A DNA stretch of 59,160 nt from a virus, in the IMG/VR virus record IMGVR_UViG_3300046504_000185, positions 1 to 59,160 of that record. One strand, given 5' to 3'. Shown piece after piece: positions 1 to 5,486 of the stretch (position 1 is its first letter; the number at the start of each line of letters is the position of its first letter). Position numbers and translations under genes: made by a program. The notes below the pieces were generated by a model. That model did not search any database and was not told the DNA's origin. It saw only the letters and a program-made list of their open reading frames with translations.

Positions 1-290
1 TTGAAAATTTATTAGCAAATATTAATAGACTTAGAACAAACTATCAATTAGTTAATTTAAGAGAACCATTTTTAAATGATCAGGCACGGGAAGAACTCCA
101 ACAACTTGAAATGCCGTTAGAACCAACAGACAGAGGTAGTGTAAATCTGACTAAGATGATGGCAGAAGACGAGTTTCTGACTATTTATGGCAGTACTTTT
201 GTTAACTATGTTGAACCCTTCTACACCGTTATAATGAATGAAAAAGATTTACTTAAAGAATACTTGAGAAATAATAGAAGTAAATCTTAA
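1..290 (+). CDS. C-terminal part of an unidentified protein (5' truncated)
   Basis: An open frame runs in from the left edge (codons begin at base 3) and ends with TAA at 288-290, giving about 95 residues. The visible part is hydrophilic and rich in Leu, Asn and Glu, ending NNRSKS. I recognise no family and see no motif. It is followed by a 72-nt gap holding a possible promoter, so it probably ends a transcription unit. Its identity depends on sequence outside the window. Confidence 0.6.
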   Translation, partial: ENLLANINRLRTNYQLVNLREPFLNDQAREELQQLEMPLEPTDRGSVNLTKMMAEDEFLTIYGSTFVNYVEPFYTVIMNEKDLLKEYLRNNRSKS

Positions 291-297
291 AAAAACC

Positions 298-328
298 TTT
301 CATTTCTGTTAGAATCAAAGTATATTTG
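298..328 (+). promoter_or_regulatory. Possible Bacteroidetes-type promoter for the 363 gene
   Basis: TATATTTG at 321-328 matches the Bacteroidetes -7 element TAnnTTTG exactly. The -33 position has TTT rather than TTG. Transcription would begin about 25-30 nt before the ATG at 363. Confidence 0.45.
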
Positions 329-362
329 TGTCGATAGTATTAACAATTAAAAAATAAAAATC

Positions 363-1004
363 ATGAGTGAAAAGGAATATAACAATACGTTTAGATTTGC
401 TTTATATCAAGGCAAAATACTATTGTGCGAAAAAATATTCGATGCTGATAAATTCAATCCGTTTACAAGATATTCCATAGATATAAGGGATATACTTCCA
501 CGGGCAATTACAAAACTACAAAAAGTTCTCTCTAAGAAAAAATACGATATATTATTAGATGGTGGTCGGATCGATCCAAATAATGAAGAATCTGACAGAA
601 ACATCTATGACCTATACCATTATAATCAAAACATTATTGAATCATATCCGCAACAGATCAGAAATGATTTGAGATATAATCCGCAACCAATTGTTCAACA
701 GATCGAAGAAAAAACCATTCGTGGTGTTGAATGCAAGATCGGTTTTTACATCAATGAGAATCCTATAGTTGAAAGACTTTTCTATGTTGACGGTTTTAAT
801 CCGGTTGCAAGATATTCAATTGATGTGGTTGAAGCAGTAATAGAAATCACAGGTACGATTCGTCAAAAGATTCTAAGTAGTGATGAAAAAAATATGTGGG
901 ATGATTATGATCTGATTAACATCAGAGGATTATCAATTAATCAGATCAGGGAACTCTCTCCTTCTAAGAGAGAAGAAATGCTTAGAAAAATTCGAAAGAA
1001 CTAA
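363..1004 (+). CDS. Protein of unknown function with an internal duplication (213 aa)
   Basis: I do not recognise a family. The protein is two copies of one unit: residues about 8-60 and 123-175 share a pattern of a beta-like start, a turn with FNPFTRYSID in the first copy and FNPVARYSID in the second, then a helix ending KVLS or KILS. Each copy has an aromatic/acidic segment before the FNP motif (FDADKFNP, YVDGFNP). No signal peptide or membrane segment is seen. The start is fixed by the first in-frame ATG after the possible promoter at 298-328. The gene is followed by a long inverted repeat and then the helicase gene, so an early or replication-linked role is possible but unsupported. Confidence 0.8.
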   Translation: MSEKEYNNTFRFALYQGKILLCEKIFDADKFNPFTRYSIDIRDILPRAITKLQKVLSKKKYDILLDGGRIDPNNEESDRNIYDLYHYNQNIIESYPQQIRNDLRYNPQPIVQQIEEKTIRGVECKIGFYINENPIVERLFYVDGFNPVARYSIDVVEAVIEITGTIRQKILSSDEKNMWDDYDLINIRGLSINQIRELSPSKREEMLRKIRKN

Positions 1005-1027
1005 TAATAAGCATTAATAATCACATT

Positions 1028-1106
1028 GGGTGGTTATTGGTTTTTGGTTTAATAGATGTTATTTTCGGGTTTTTTTCTTTTTCATTTTTGCCAATAACCA
1101 TCCTTT
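1028..1106 (+). terminator. Long-armed inverted repeat, probable terminator
   Basis: TGGTTATTGG at 1031-1040 is perfectly complementary to CCAATAACCA at 1091-1100. The arms extend three more bases outward with one G-U pair and end in a run of T at 1103-1108. The loop is about 50 nt and itself T-rich. It separates the 363 gene from the helicase gene. Confidence 0.55.
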
Positions 1107-1121
1107 TTTAACGAATAATTT

Positions 1122-3140
1122 ATGAGTGAAACAACTGAATACACCTTAACTTCTTATTTAGGTCCTGAATTTCAACAAAAATTAATGTGGCAATTGCTGG
1201 TGGAATCAGAATATGCCGAAAAAGCATTGCCTAATATATCCGTAGAATATTTTGATGATCCGAATCTCAAGAGATTATTTCTTATTATGTTGGAATATCT
1301 CCGGACTTATGATAAAGTTCCAAATCTTCAAAATCAGAGCATACATCAAGCAATAAATCAGTTCAAAGCACCAAACAATATAATTGAAGAAGAATCTCTC
1401 TTTGCCGTAGTAAAACGTATTGAGTTATTTAATGAGAGAATTTTGAATAAATCTTTAATGCACGATGGCGAAGTTGTTCAGAAATCAACAAATGAATTTA
1501 TTAAACAACAAGAGTATCGTAAATTAGCAGAATTCATTATCGTCAAAATTAAAAGTGGCGAAATGAAAAATAAAAAGATTATTGGTGAGATAGAAGAAAA
1601 ATTTCAAAAAATTACTCTTATAGGCAGTGATGAAGATTGTGGCAGTGATGTTATTGAGGGTCTTGAAAAAGCATTGAGAAAAGAATTCAGAGAAACAATA
1701 CCAACAGGCGTTACTGTAATTGATGTATTAACTGATGGTGGATTGGGTAAAGGTGAAATGGGTTTGATCCTTACGCCTTCTGGTGTTGGAAAGACAACCT
1801 TGTTGACAAAAATTGCCAATACTGCCCGTGAAAACAATAAAAATGTACTTCAGATTATTTTCGAAGATACCAAAGAACAGATACAGAGAAAACACGTTAC
1901 CATTTGGACAAAAATAGCATTAAGCCAACTTAATGTCGATGATAATAATGTAATAGCACTTCAAAAAGCAAATGAACATATTCAGAAATTAGGTCCAGGC
2001 AGGCTTATAATAAAGAAGTTTAGTCAGGAAGATACCACAATGCGTGATGTCAAAAACTTTATATTAAGAGAACAGAAAAAATGGGGATTTAAATTTGATA
2101 TTGTTGTACTTGATTATCTTGATTGTCTTGAATCACACAAAAAAGTCACAGACAGGACTGAAGCAGAACTTGTAATTGTTAAATCATTTGAAGCACTTGC
2201 AAGTGATCTGAACATACCATGTTGGTCAGCAATTCAAAGTAATCGTTCAGGATTTGATGCTGAACTTGTTGAAGCACAACATACTGGTGGTAATATCAAA
2301 AGAGTTCAAAAATCACATTTCTTTATGAGTGTTGCCAAAACTGCAGATCAAAAAGAAGCAAGTCTTGCAAGTATTAAGATTATCAAGGCAAGGTTTGCAC
2401 AGGATGGTCAGATATTTAAAGATTGTATATTCAATAATGATACAATGCAAATCATCATTCAAGATGATAGATATGTTGGTGATAGATACAGGGGTTTGAA
2501 AAAACAAGGTGATGATGACATAAATAGACTTGAAAATAGAACAGATAAATTAAATTTATTTCATGTTGCTGCATCAAGTGCGTTAGCCAATAGTGATGAT
2601 CAGGAAAAAGTTTCATTGATGGATGATGCAGCAAAAAAATATCTTGAAAATTTTCCTACTGAAAAGCCGAAAACTGAAAATGAAATAATAACTGTAACTG
2701 GTGATATTGGAAAATTTCCGGATACTGTAAAAGAAATTTCAATGGAAAAAGATACTGAAACGCCAAAAATTGTAAAAGAAAAAAATGAAGACATACTTGA
2801 AATTGAAAACTTACCTATTGAAAAAACTGATGGTGTAATTGATGGTGCAACTGAGGGTGTAAATGATGGAGCAAAAGAACCAATTTTAGATTGGTCTGGA
2901 GAAACTTTTACTACTACAACGAATGAAATTGAAGTAAAAATCGATGTTATTAAGCCGATTGAAACGCCAAAAATTGAAGAAAAAACTGTAGAAAAACTAA
3001 TAATTGAAGAAAAAAATAAAAATATTTTGATAGCAGAAAAAGACTTTGATAATCCTGACGATGTGCCAAAAATACATAAAAATGTATTTGAAATGTTAAC
3101 GAAAAAGGCTAAGAGTCAGAAAGTTATAGATACCAGTTAA
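1122..3140 (+). CDS. DnaB-type replicative DNA helicase (T4 gp41-like) with long C-terminal tail
   Basis: This is a RecA-fold (SF4) replicative helicase expected to unwind DNA at the phage fork as a hexamer. Residues about 1-120 resemble the helical DnaB N-terminal domain. The ATPase domain has Walker A TPSGVGKTT with Lys at about 224 and Walker B VVLDYLD with Asp at about 331, followed by a sensor-type segment (IQSNRSG) and a basic DNA-binding region. The protein is 672 residues, much longer than the usual 450-500. The last 190 or so residues (from about 480) are low in complexity, rich in Lys, Glu, Ile and Thr, and probably disordered. No primase gene is visible beside it. The start at 1122 gives the expected N-terminal domain. 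Confidence 0.9.
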   Translation: MSETTEYTLTSYLGPEFQQKLMWQLLVESEYAEKALPNISVEYFDDPNLKRLFLIMLEYLRTYDKVPNLQNQSIHQAINQFKAPNNIIEEESLFAVVKRIELFNERILNKSLMHDGEVVQKSTNEFIKQQEYRKLAEFIIVKIKSGEMKNKKIIGEIEEKFQKITLIGSDEDCGSDVIEGLEKALRKEFRETIPTGVTVIDVLTDGGLGKGEMGLILTPSGVGKTTLLTKIANTARENNKNVLQIIFEDTKEQIQRKHVTIWTKIALSQLNVDDNNVIALQKANEHIQKLGPGRLIIKKFSQEDTTMRDVKNFILREQKKWGFKFDIVVLDYLDCLESHKKVTDRTEAELVIVKSFEALASDLNIPCWSAIQSNRSGFDAELVEAQHTGGNIKRVQKSHFFMSVAKTADQKEASLASIKIIKARFAQDGQIFKDCIFNNDTMQIIIQDDRYVGDRYRGLKKQGDDDINRLENRTDKLNLFHVAASSALANSDDQEKVSLMDDAAKKYLENFPTEKPKTENEIITVTGDIGKFPDTVKEISMEKDTETPKIVKEKNEDILEIENLPIEKTDGVIDGATEGVNDGAKEPILDWSGETFTTTTNEIEVKIDVIKPIETPKIEEKTVEKLIIEEKNKNILIAEKDFDNPDDVPKIHKNVFEMLTKKAKSQKVIDTS

Positions 3141-3180
3141 AATTTTTTATAAAATATTGTAACTTTTTGTAAACTACTTC

Positions 3181-3189
3181 GTATTTATA
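3181..3189 (+). promoter_or_regulatory. Late-type motif GTATTTATA ahead of the RNA region
   Basis: Same motif as upstream of the structural genes, here 40 nt after the helicase stop and with no nearby ORF. It could drive late transcription of the RNA region. It is the only copy not followed closely by a protein gene. Confidence 0.4.
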
Positions 3190-3235
3190 TTCCCAGACGA
3201 TTGTAAAATTTTTTTTCTTTTTTTTCATAAAATAC

Positions 3236-3266
3236 TTGCACATTAAAAAAACTTGTATTTACTTTG
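3236..3266 (+). promoter_or_regulatory. Bacteroidetes-type promoter for the RNA region
   Basis: TTG at 3236-3238 is followed after 20 nt by TTACTTTG at 3259-3266, seven of eight matches to TAnnTTTG. It lies just upstream of the first structured RNA and no ORF follows, so it most likely drives the tRNA/ncRNA array. Confidence 0.6.
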
Positions 3267-3286
3267 CATCGTCCAAAAGGGACAAA

Positions 3287-3298
3287 TGTTCTTTGTAA
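3287..3298 (+). promoter_or_regulatory. boxA-like site 1
   Basis: TGTTCTTTGTAA resembles the boxA antitermination element used in rRNA operons (core GYTCTTT). It lies about 20 nt after the host-type promoter. Two further copies are at 3711 and 4480. Antitermination would fit a long untranslated transcript with several oligo-T hairpins. Confidence 0.35.
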
Positions 3299-3309
3299 GA
3301 TTTTTTAAG

Positions 3310-3372
3310 GAGAAATGAAGTAGCCGTTATTATGCATGACTTTTCTTGGACATTCCAAACGGATAATTTCTC
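3310..3372 (+). ncRNA. Structured leader RNA (hairpin)
   Basis: GAGAAAT (3310-3316) pairs with ATTTCTC (3366-3372), CCGTT (3324-3328) with AACGG (3358-3362), and an inner TTGGA/TCCAA hairpin caps it (3346-3358, sharing one base with the second helix). It lies at the 5' end of the RNA-region transcript. No known family is recognised. It could be a small RNA or a processing/antitermination leader. Confidence 0.3.
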
Positions 3373-3394
3373 ATATGATATAAAAGGAAACGGT

Positions 3395-3408
3395 GTGTTA
3401 TTACAGTA
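3395..3408 (+). repeat. Boundary repeat copy A (divergent)
   Basis: GTGTTATTACAGTA, a copy of the core GTGTTTACAGTA with a two-base insertion, preceded by GGAAACG as in copy D. It is the first of five copies in the RNA region. Confidence 0.4.
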
Positions 3409-3475
3409 ACAATTACATCAATGATAGATGGTCCGCCTTCAAAGCAGAAAGTTCCGGGGTCAAAGCCGGATTGTT
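3408..3475 (+). other. tRNA-like fold with UCA in the anticodon position (weak)
   Basis: AACAA at 3408-3412 can pair with TTGTT at 3471-3475. CATC/GATG (3416-3419 / 3427-3430) forms a D-like stem. A stem with one mismatch encloses loop CTTCAAA (3437-3443) with TCA at positions 34-36, and TCCGG/CCGGA (3453-3457 / 3466-3470) forms a T-like stem. The T loop lacks the TTC signature and the acceptor is weak. It could be a degenerate tRNA, a tRNA mimic or chance. It is bounded by a divergent boundary repeat upstream and an A/C-rich stretch downstream, like the better tRNA pieces. Confidence 0.2.
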
Positions 3476-3519
3476 TAACAAAAATAACAAACAAATTATC
3501 CTTTTAATTTATAGTTTTC

Positions 3520-3540
3520 ATGGGTTTTCACAAAACCCAT
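3520..3540 (+). other. Perfect 9-bp hairpin just before the initiator-type tRNA
   Basis: ATGGGTTTT (3520-3528), loop CAC, AAAACCCAT (3532-3540). It ends 5 nt before the tRNA and may mark a processing site. It follows an A/C-rich stretch (about 3477-3495), the same A-rich-then-hairpin order seen after the other tRNA 5' halves. Confidence 0.5.
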
Positions 3541-3545
3541 TACAC

Positions 3546-3618
3546 TGCGGGGTGGTAGAAGAGGCATCTCGTCAGGCTCATAACCTGAAGATCGGGGGTT
3601 CGAATCCCTCTCCCGCTA
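3546..3618 (+). tRNA. tRNA-Met(CAU), initiator-type
   Basis: The acceptor pairs 3547-3552 with 3611-3616, and position 1 is an unpaired T-T (3546/3617). A 1:72 mismatch is the hallmark of bacterial initiator tRNA. The anticodon arm TCAGG-CTCATAA-CCTGA (3572-3588) carries CAT, and the T arm GGGGG-TTCGAAT-CCCTC is standard. The sequence resembles bacterial tRNA-fMet (GCGGGGTGG start, CTCGTC before the anticodon stem). The D stem is G(T)AGA/TCTC with a bulged T. No CCA is encoded, so the phage or host CCA-adding enzyme must finish the end. Elongator identity cannot be fully excluded. Confidence 0.85.
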
Positions 3619-3623
3619 CTATG

Positions 3624-3696
3624 TAGAAGAACTGTTAGTGTTTACAGTAAAATAACGCACAGTGATTTATCTAATAAGACTGACAAATTTCTTCTA
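3624..3696 (+). ncRNA. 73-nt structured RNA closed by an 8-bp terminal stem
   Basis: TAGAAGAA (3624-3631) pairs perfectly with TTCTTCTA (3689-3696), and a T5 run follows at 3700-3704, so the unit could end itself. Inside, GTTA/TAAC and CAGT/ACTG stems are possible. It contains boundary repeat copy B. The length and 7-bp acceptor-like ends look like tRNA, but there is no T arm. A small RNA with paired ends and an oligo-U tail next to a Ro60-like gene recalls Y RNAs. That is inference only. Confidence 0.35.
3626..3649 (+). repeat. Boundary repeat copy B
   Basis: A 24-nt copy starting GAAGAACTG and ending GTGTTTACAGTA (3638-3649). It shares 21 of 24 positions with copy E. ACTGT and ACAGT within it are inverted and could form a small hairpin. 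Confidence 0.6.
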
Positions 3697-3710
3697 ATCT
3701 TTTTAACAAA

Positions 3711-3720
3711 CGTTCTTTAA
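3711..3720 (+). promoter_or_regulatory. boxA-like site 2
   Basis: CGTTCTTTAA lies 7 nt before the 5' half of the interrupted tRNA and just after the oligo-T of the 73-nt RNA. A boxA here would let transcription pass that terminator-like element. Confidence 0.35.
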
Positions 3721-3727
3721 AATATAT

Positions 3728-3865
3728 GGGGAGATAGCAAAACAAAAAACAAAAAATACTATCTCAACTGCTCTCTTCAAAGAGAGAACTCGTAGTGTTT
3801 CCAGTAAAAGGTAAAGCAATTGAGTTGAAATCAATAGATTACAGGTTCGAGTCCTGTTCTCCCCA
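3728..3865 (+). tRNA. Interrupted tRNA, anticodon UGA (Ser codon UCA), with a 68-nt insertion in the D arm
   Basis: The 5' piece GGGGAGATAGC (3728-3738) gives acceptor GGGGAGA, which pairs perfectly with TCTCCCC at 3858-3864. The 3' piece carries anticodon arm ATTGA-GTTGAAA-TCAAT (3819-3835), variable AGATT, and T arm ACAGG-TTCGAGT-CCTGT (3841-3857). Between the pieces, 3739-3806 begins with an A/C-rich run, has a CTCTCT/AGAGAG hairpin and ends with boundary repeat C. Cutting at the repeat end leaves a 70-nt tRNA with a 2-bp D stem. Retaining bases from 3799 would give a GCTT/AAGC D stem. No CCA is encoded. The short variable loop is unusual for tRNA-Ser, so amino-acid identity is uncertain. 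Confidence 0.65.
3783..3806 (+). repeat. Boundary repeat copy C (3' end of the tRNA insertion)
   Basis: Ends with GTGTTTCCAGTA at 3795-3806 and shares 19 of 24 positions with copy B. It lies exactly where the insertion in the tRNA ends. Confidence 0.6.
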
Positions 3866-3921
3866 CAAGTAATTCCCGGTTGTCCCTGTGGCAACACAAA
3901 CTTCCGGGTAACGATACAATG

Positions 3922-3945
3922 GGAAAACGAAAAGTGTTTACAGTA
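3922..3945 (+). repeat. Boundary repeat copy D (before the tRNA 3' half)
   Basis: Ends with GTGTTTACAGTA at 3934-3945, identical in core to copies B and E. The next base, 3946, begins the variable region of the permuted tRNA. Upstream, 3873-3908 folds as a CCCGG/CCGGG hairpin enclosing GTTG/CAAC. Confidence 0.6.
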
Positions 3946-4039
3946 ATATCGGAGGTTCGAATCCTTCCTTCCCCACCAAAATAATAAAATAAGTTTGGGG
4001 AAGTAGACAAGTGGCAAAGTCAATAGTCGGTTAAACTAT
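3946..4039 (+). tRNA. Circularly permuted tRNA gene, probable tRNA-Asn(GUU)
   Basis: The 3' half comes first: variable ATATC, T arm GGAGG-TTCGAAT-CCTTC (3951-3967), acceptor CTTCCCC (3968-3974), discriminator A and encoded CCA (3976-3978). After 18 nt the 5' half follows: GGGGAAG (3997-4003), perfectly complementary to CTTCCCC, then TA, D arm GAC-AAGTGGCAAA-GTC, and anticodon arm ATAGT-CGGTTAA-ACTAT (4023-4039). Joining 4039 to 3946 gives exactly 76 nt with a 5-nt variable loop. The 3' half is preceded by boundary repeat D and the 5' half is followed by the same A/C-rich run that opens the insertion in the neighbouring tRNA. GTT reads Asn, but position 33 is G instead of the usual U. No other GGGGAAG start exists upstream to offer a normal order. 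Confidence 0.65.
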
Positions 4040-4302
4040 GAAAACAAAAACAACAAATACTTTTAAAATGTTCCCAATGTTTTAAAAGTGGTACAAGGGT
4101 GAATATAAATTATTACAAATGATATAAGTGTAACCCCAATCCCACTTAATCCTAACATTTGAAGCATGTTGCAACGTGCGTGGTTAAGAATGGTTTTTAT
4201 CGGCAGAAGTGCTGAGTTTTTTCAAAAATAAAGAAATAATTACTGTGTCTAAGTTAAGCCAGATCGAAAGATAGGACTTTTTTTCGGCAGTAGTTTAAAA
4301 AG
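4040..4302 (+). other. Non-coding structured tract after the permuted tRNA
   Basis: No gene is seen here. It opens with an A/C-rich run (4040-4058) ending AAATACT (4056-4062), then a perfect 10-bp hairpin ACTTTTAAAA/TTTTAAAAGT (4059-4089). AAGTGG (about 4086) can instead pair with CCACTT (about 4142), nested with GGGT/ACCC, so two folds compete. A GCATGTT/AACGTGC hairpin (about 4165-4180) and two oligo-T hairpins follow. It may hold one or more small RNAs. Confidence 0.4.
4201..4222 (+). terminator. Hairpin with oligo-T in the RNA region
   Basis: CGGCA-GAAG-TGCTG (4201-4214) with one G-U pair, then GAG and six T. A second, weaker ATC-GAAA-GAT hairpin followed by seven T lies at 4263-4284. 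Confidence 0.5.
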
Positions 4303-4326
4303 GAAGAACTGGGTGTGTTTACAGTA
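4303..4326 (+). repeat. Boundary repeat copy E
   Basis: Starts GAAGAACTG and ends GTGTTTACAGTA (4315-4326). The sequence after it has a strong TCCCGTC/GGCGGGA hairpin (about 4341-4363) but no recognisable tRNA 3' half. Confidence 0.6.
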
Positions 4327-4387
4327 GATTGAAACATGGAATCCCGTCCATTGAGAGGCGGGACAAACTTACAGGCAATACAACCGA

Positions 4388-4419
4388 ACTTCTTCTCTAT
4401 ATTTGAGAGAAGTATTTTT
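4388..4419 (+). terminator. Hairpin terminator
   Basis: ACTTC(T)TCTC pairs with GAGAGAAGT with one bulge (4388-4413), followed by ATTTTT. Confidence 0.5.
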
Positions 4420-4431
4420 CCTACAAGAAAT

Positions 4432-4477
4432 GGGCGGGGATATGGTGTGAAAACACCATGCTTTGCCCTTTTTTTTT
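4432..4477 (+). terminator. Strong rho-independent terminator ending the RNA region
   Basis: ATGGTGT-GAAA-ACACCAT (4442-4459) is enclosed by GGGC/GCCC (4432-4435 / 4465-4468) and followed directly by nine T. It insulates the RNA array from the antirepressor gene. Confidence 0.85.
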
Positions 4478-4479
4478 GA

Positions 4480-4491
4480 CGTTCTTTGTAA
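4480..4491 (+). promoter_or_regulatory. boxA-like site 3
   Basis: CGTTCTTTGTAA directly follows the terminator T run. It matches site 1 in 11 of 12 bases. Confidence 0.3.
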
Positions 4492-4521
4492 TATTTTGGT
4501 ATTTTAATTTTTATAAATGCT

Positions 4522-4551
4522 TTGTTTGTAGAGAAAATATTTCTACATTTG
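4522..4551 (+). promoter_or_regulatory. Bacteroidetes-type promoter with overlapping dyad
   Basis: TTG at 4522-4524, 19 nt, then TACATTTG at 4544-4551, a perfect TAnnTTTG. An inverted repeat TGTAGA (4527-4532) / TCTACA (4542-4547) fills the spacer and overlaps the -7 element, as expected for a repressor operator. Confidence 0.75.
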
Positions 4552-4580
4552 AGTTTTAATAAATCTAAAAAGCAATTTAT

Positions 4581-5486
4581 ATGGAAGAATTAATTAAGAT
4601 TACCGCAAGTCCTAAAACTGGAAATCCGGTTGTTAATGCAAGAGATTTATATAAATTTCTTGATGTCGGTATGCATTTTGCCGATTGGATAAAACCATTA
4701 ATTGATAAATGGGGATTTATCGAAAACCAAGATTTTGCCTTATTATTTTATGACAAAAATGGTGAAAAAATTCCAACGTCACAAAAACAGGACATGGAAG
4801 AATGGGGGTTTGCGAATAAGGTATATCGAATCGAGTATGCTTTGACCTTAGATACAGCCAAAGAAATTTCAATGGTGCAGAACAGTGTTAAAGGTAAAGA
4901 AGCCAGACGATATTTTATTGCCAAAGAAAAAGAATTGCAAGAATTAAAATTAAAAGCACCTGAACCGATTTTAGTTCTTTCAAATGGTACTCAAACGATT
5001 GCTGAAGTTGCAAAACTTCTTAATGAGAATAAAATTGATAAAGGTAAGATTAGTAGTCATAAAATAAATCAGGTGTTACGTGAAAACCGATATTTTAGAC
5101 CAAACAATCAACCGTATCAGAAATGGATTAATCAGGGTTTGTTTCAGATTGAACAATATAATCCTAAGTATTATTCGGCAAAACGAATAACAGTAACAAA
5201 TGCTAAAGGATTACCAATAATACAACAATTGTTCAATCAAAGTATTTCAGTAAGTCCAGTACCAATAAAATATGACAATCGAACATTTTTATTGGAAAAA
5301 ATTGAAAATGGTCGTCTGACGAGACTTGAAGAAACAATGCTTGCACTTATTAATCATATGTTTGCATGCTTAAATCATAAAAGCAAACCAATTGAAATTG
5401 AAAATTACAGGTCTCAGTTTAAAACATTTAAGGCAGAAATTGAGAAAGAAAAAATAAATAATCTGCCAAAAGCATTGAACATATAA
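4581..5486 (+). CDS. Phage antirepressor (AntA-type N-terminus, KilAC-like C-terminus)
   Basis: The N-terminal 100 or so residues match the AntA/AntB antirepressor domain (VNARDLYKFLDVG, then HFADWI, GFIENQDF and the YALTLDTAKEISM segment). Residues about 130-200 (QTIAEVAKLLNENKIDKG through YFRPNNQPYQKWINQG) match the KilAC/ANT DNA-binding domain found at the C-terminus of phage antirepressors. Such proteins bind or displace repressors and switch phage transcription. The gene stands alone between a strong terminator and its own host-type promoter, whose spacer carries a dyad, so it may regulate itself. At 301 residues it is of normal length. The start is the first ATG after the promoter. Confidence 0.85.
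   Translation: MEELIKITASPKTGNPVVNARDLYKFLDVGMHFADWIKPLIDKWGFIENQDFALLFYDKNGEKIPTSQKQDMEEWGFANKVYRIEYALTLDTAKEISMVQNSVKGKEARRYFIAKEKELQELKLKAPEPILVLSNGTQTIAEVAKLLNENKIDKGKISSHKINQVLRENRYFRPNNQPYQKWINQGLFQIEQYNPKYYSAKRITVTNAKGLPIIQQLFNQSISVSPVPIKYDNRTFLLEKIENGRLTRLEETMLALINHMFACLNHKSKPIEIENYRSQFKTFKAEIEKEKINNLPKALNI

Noticed and set aside
3393-3626. Open frame of 77 codons across the tRNA-Met region
   Set aside because: It runs through the tRNA and boundary repeats, has no recognisable protein features and its composition follows the RNA genes.
3739-3806. Group I or II intron in the tRNA
   Set aside because: 68 nt is too short for either ribozyme core and no P7/R-S or domain V-like sequence is visible. 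Retained only as an insertion of unknown type.
3703-4023. 106-codon open frame on the - strand over the split tRNAs
   Set aside because: It is the antisense of tRNA T-arm sequences (the GGENRTRTCNL-type translation is a typical tRNA shadow).
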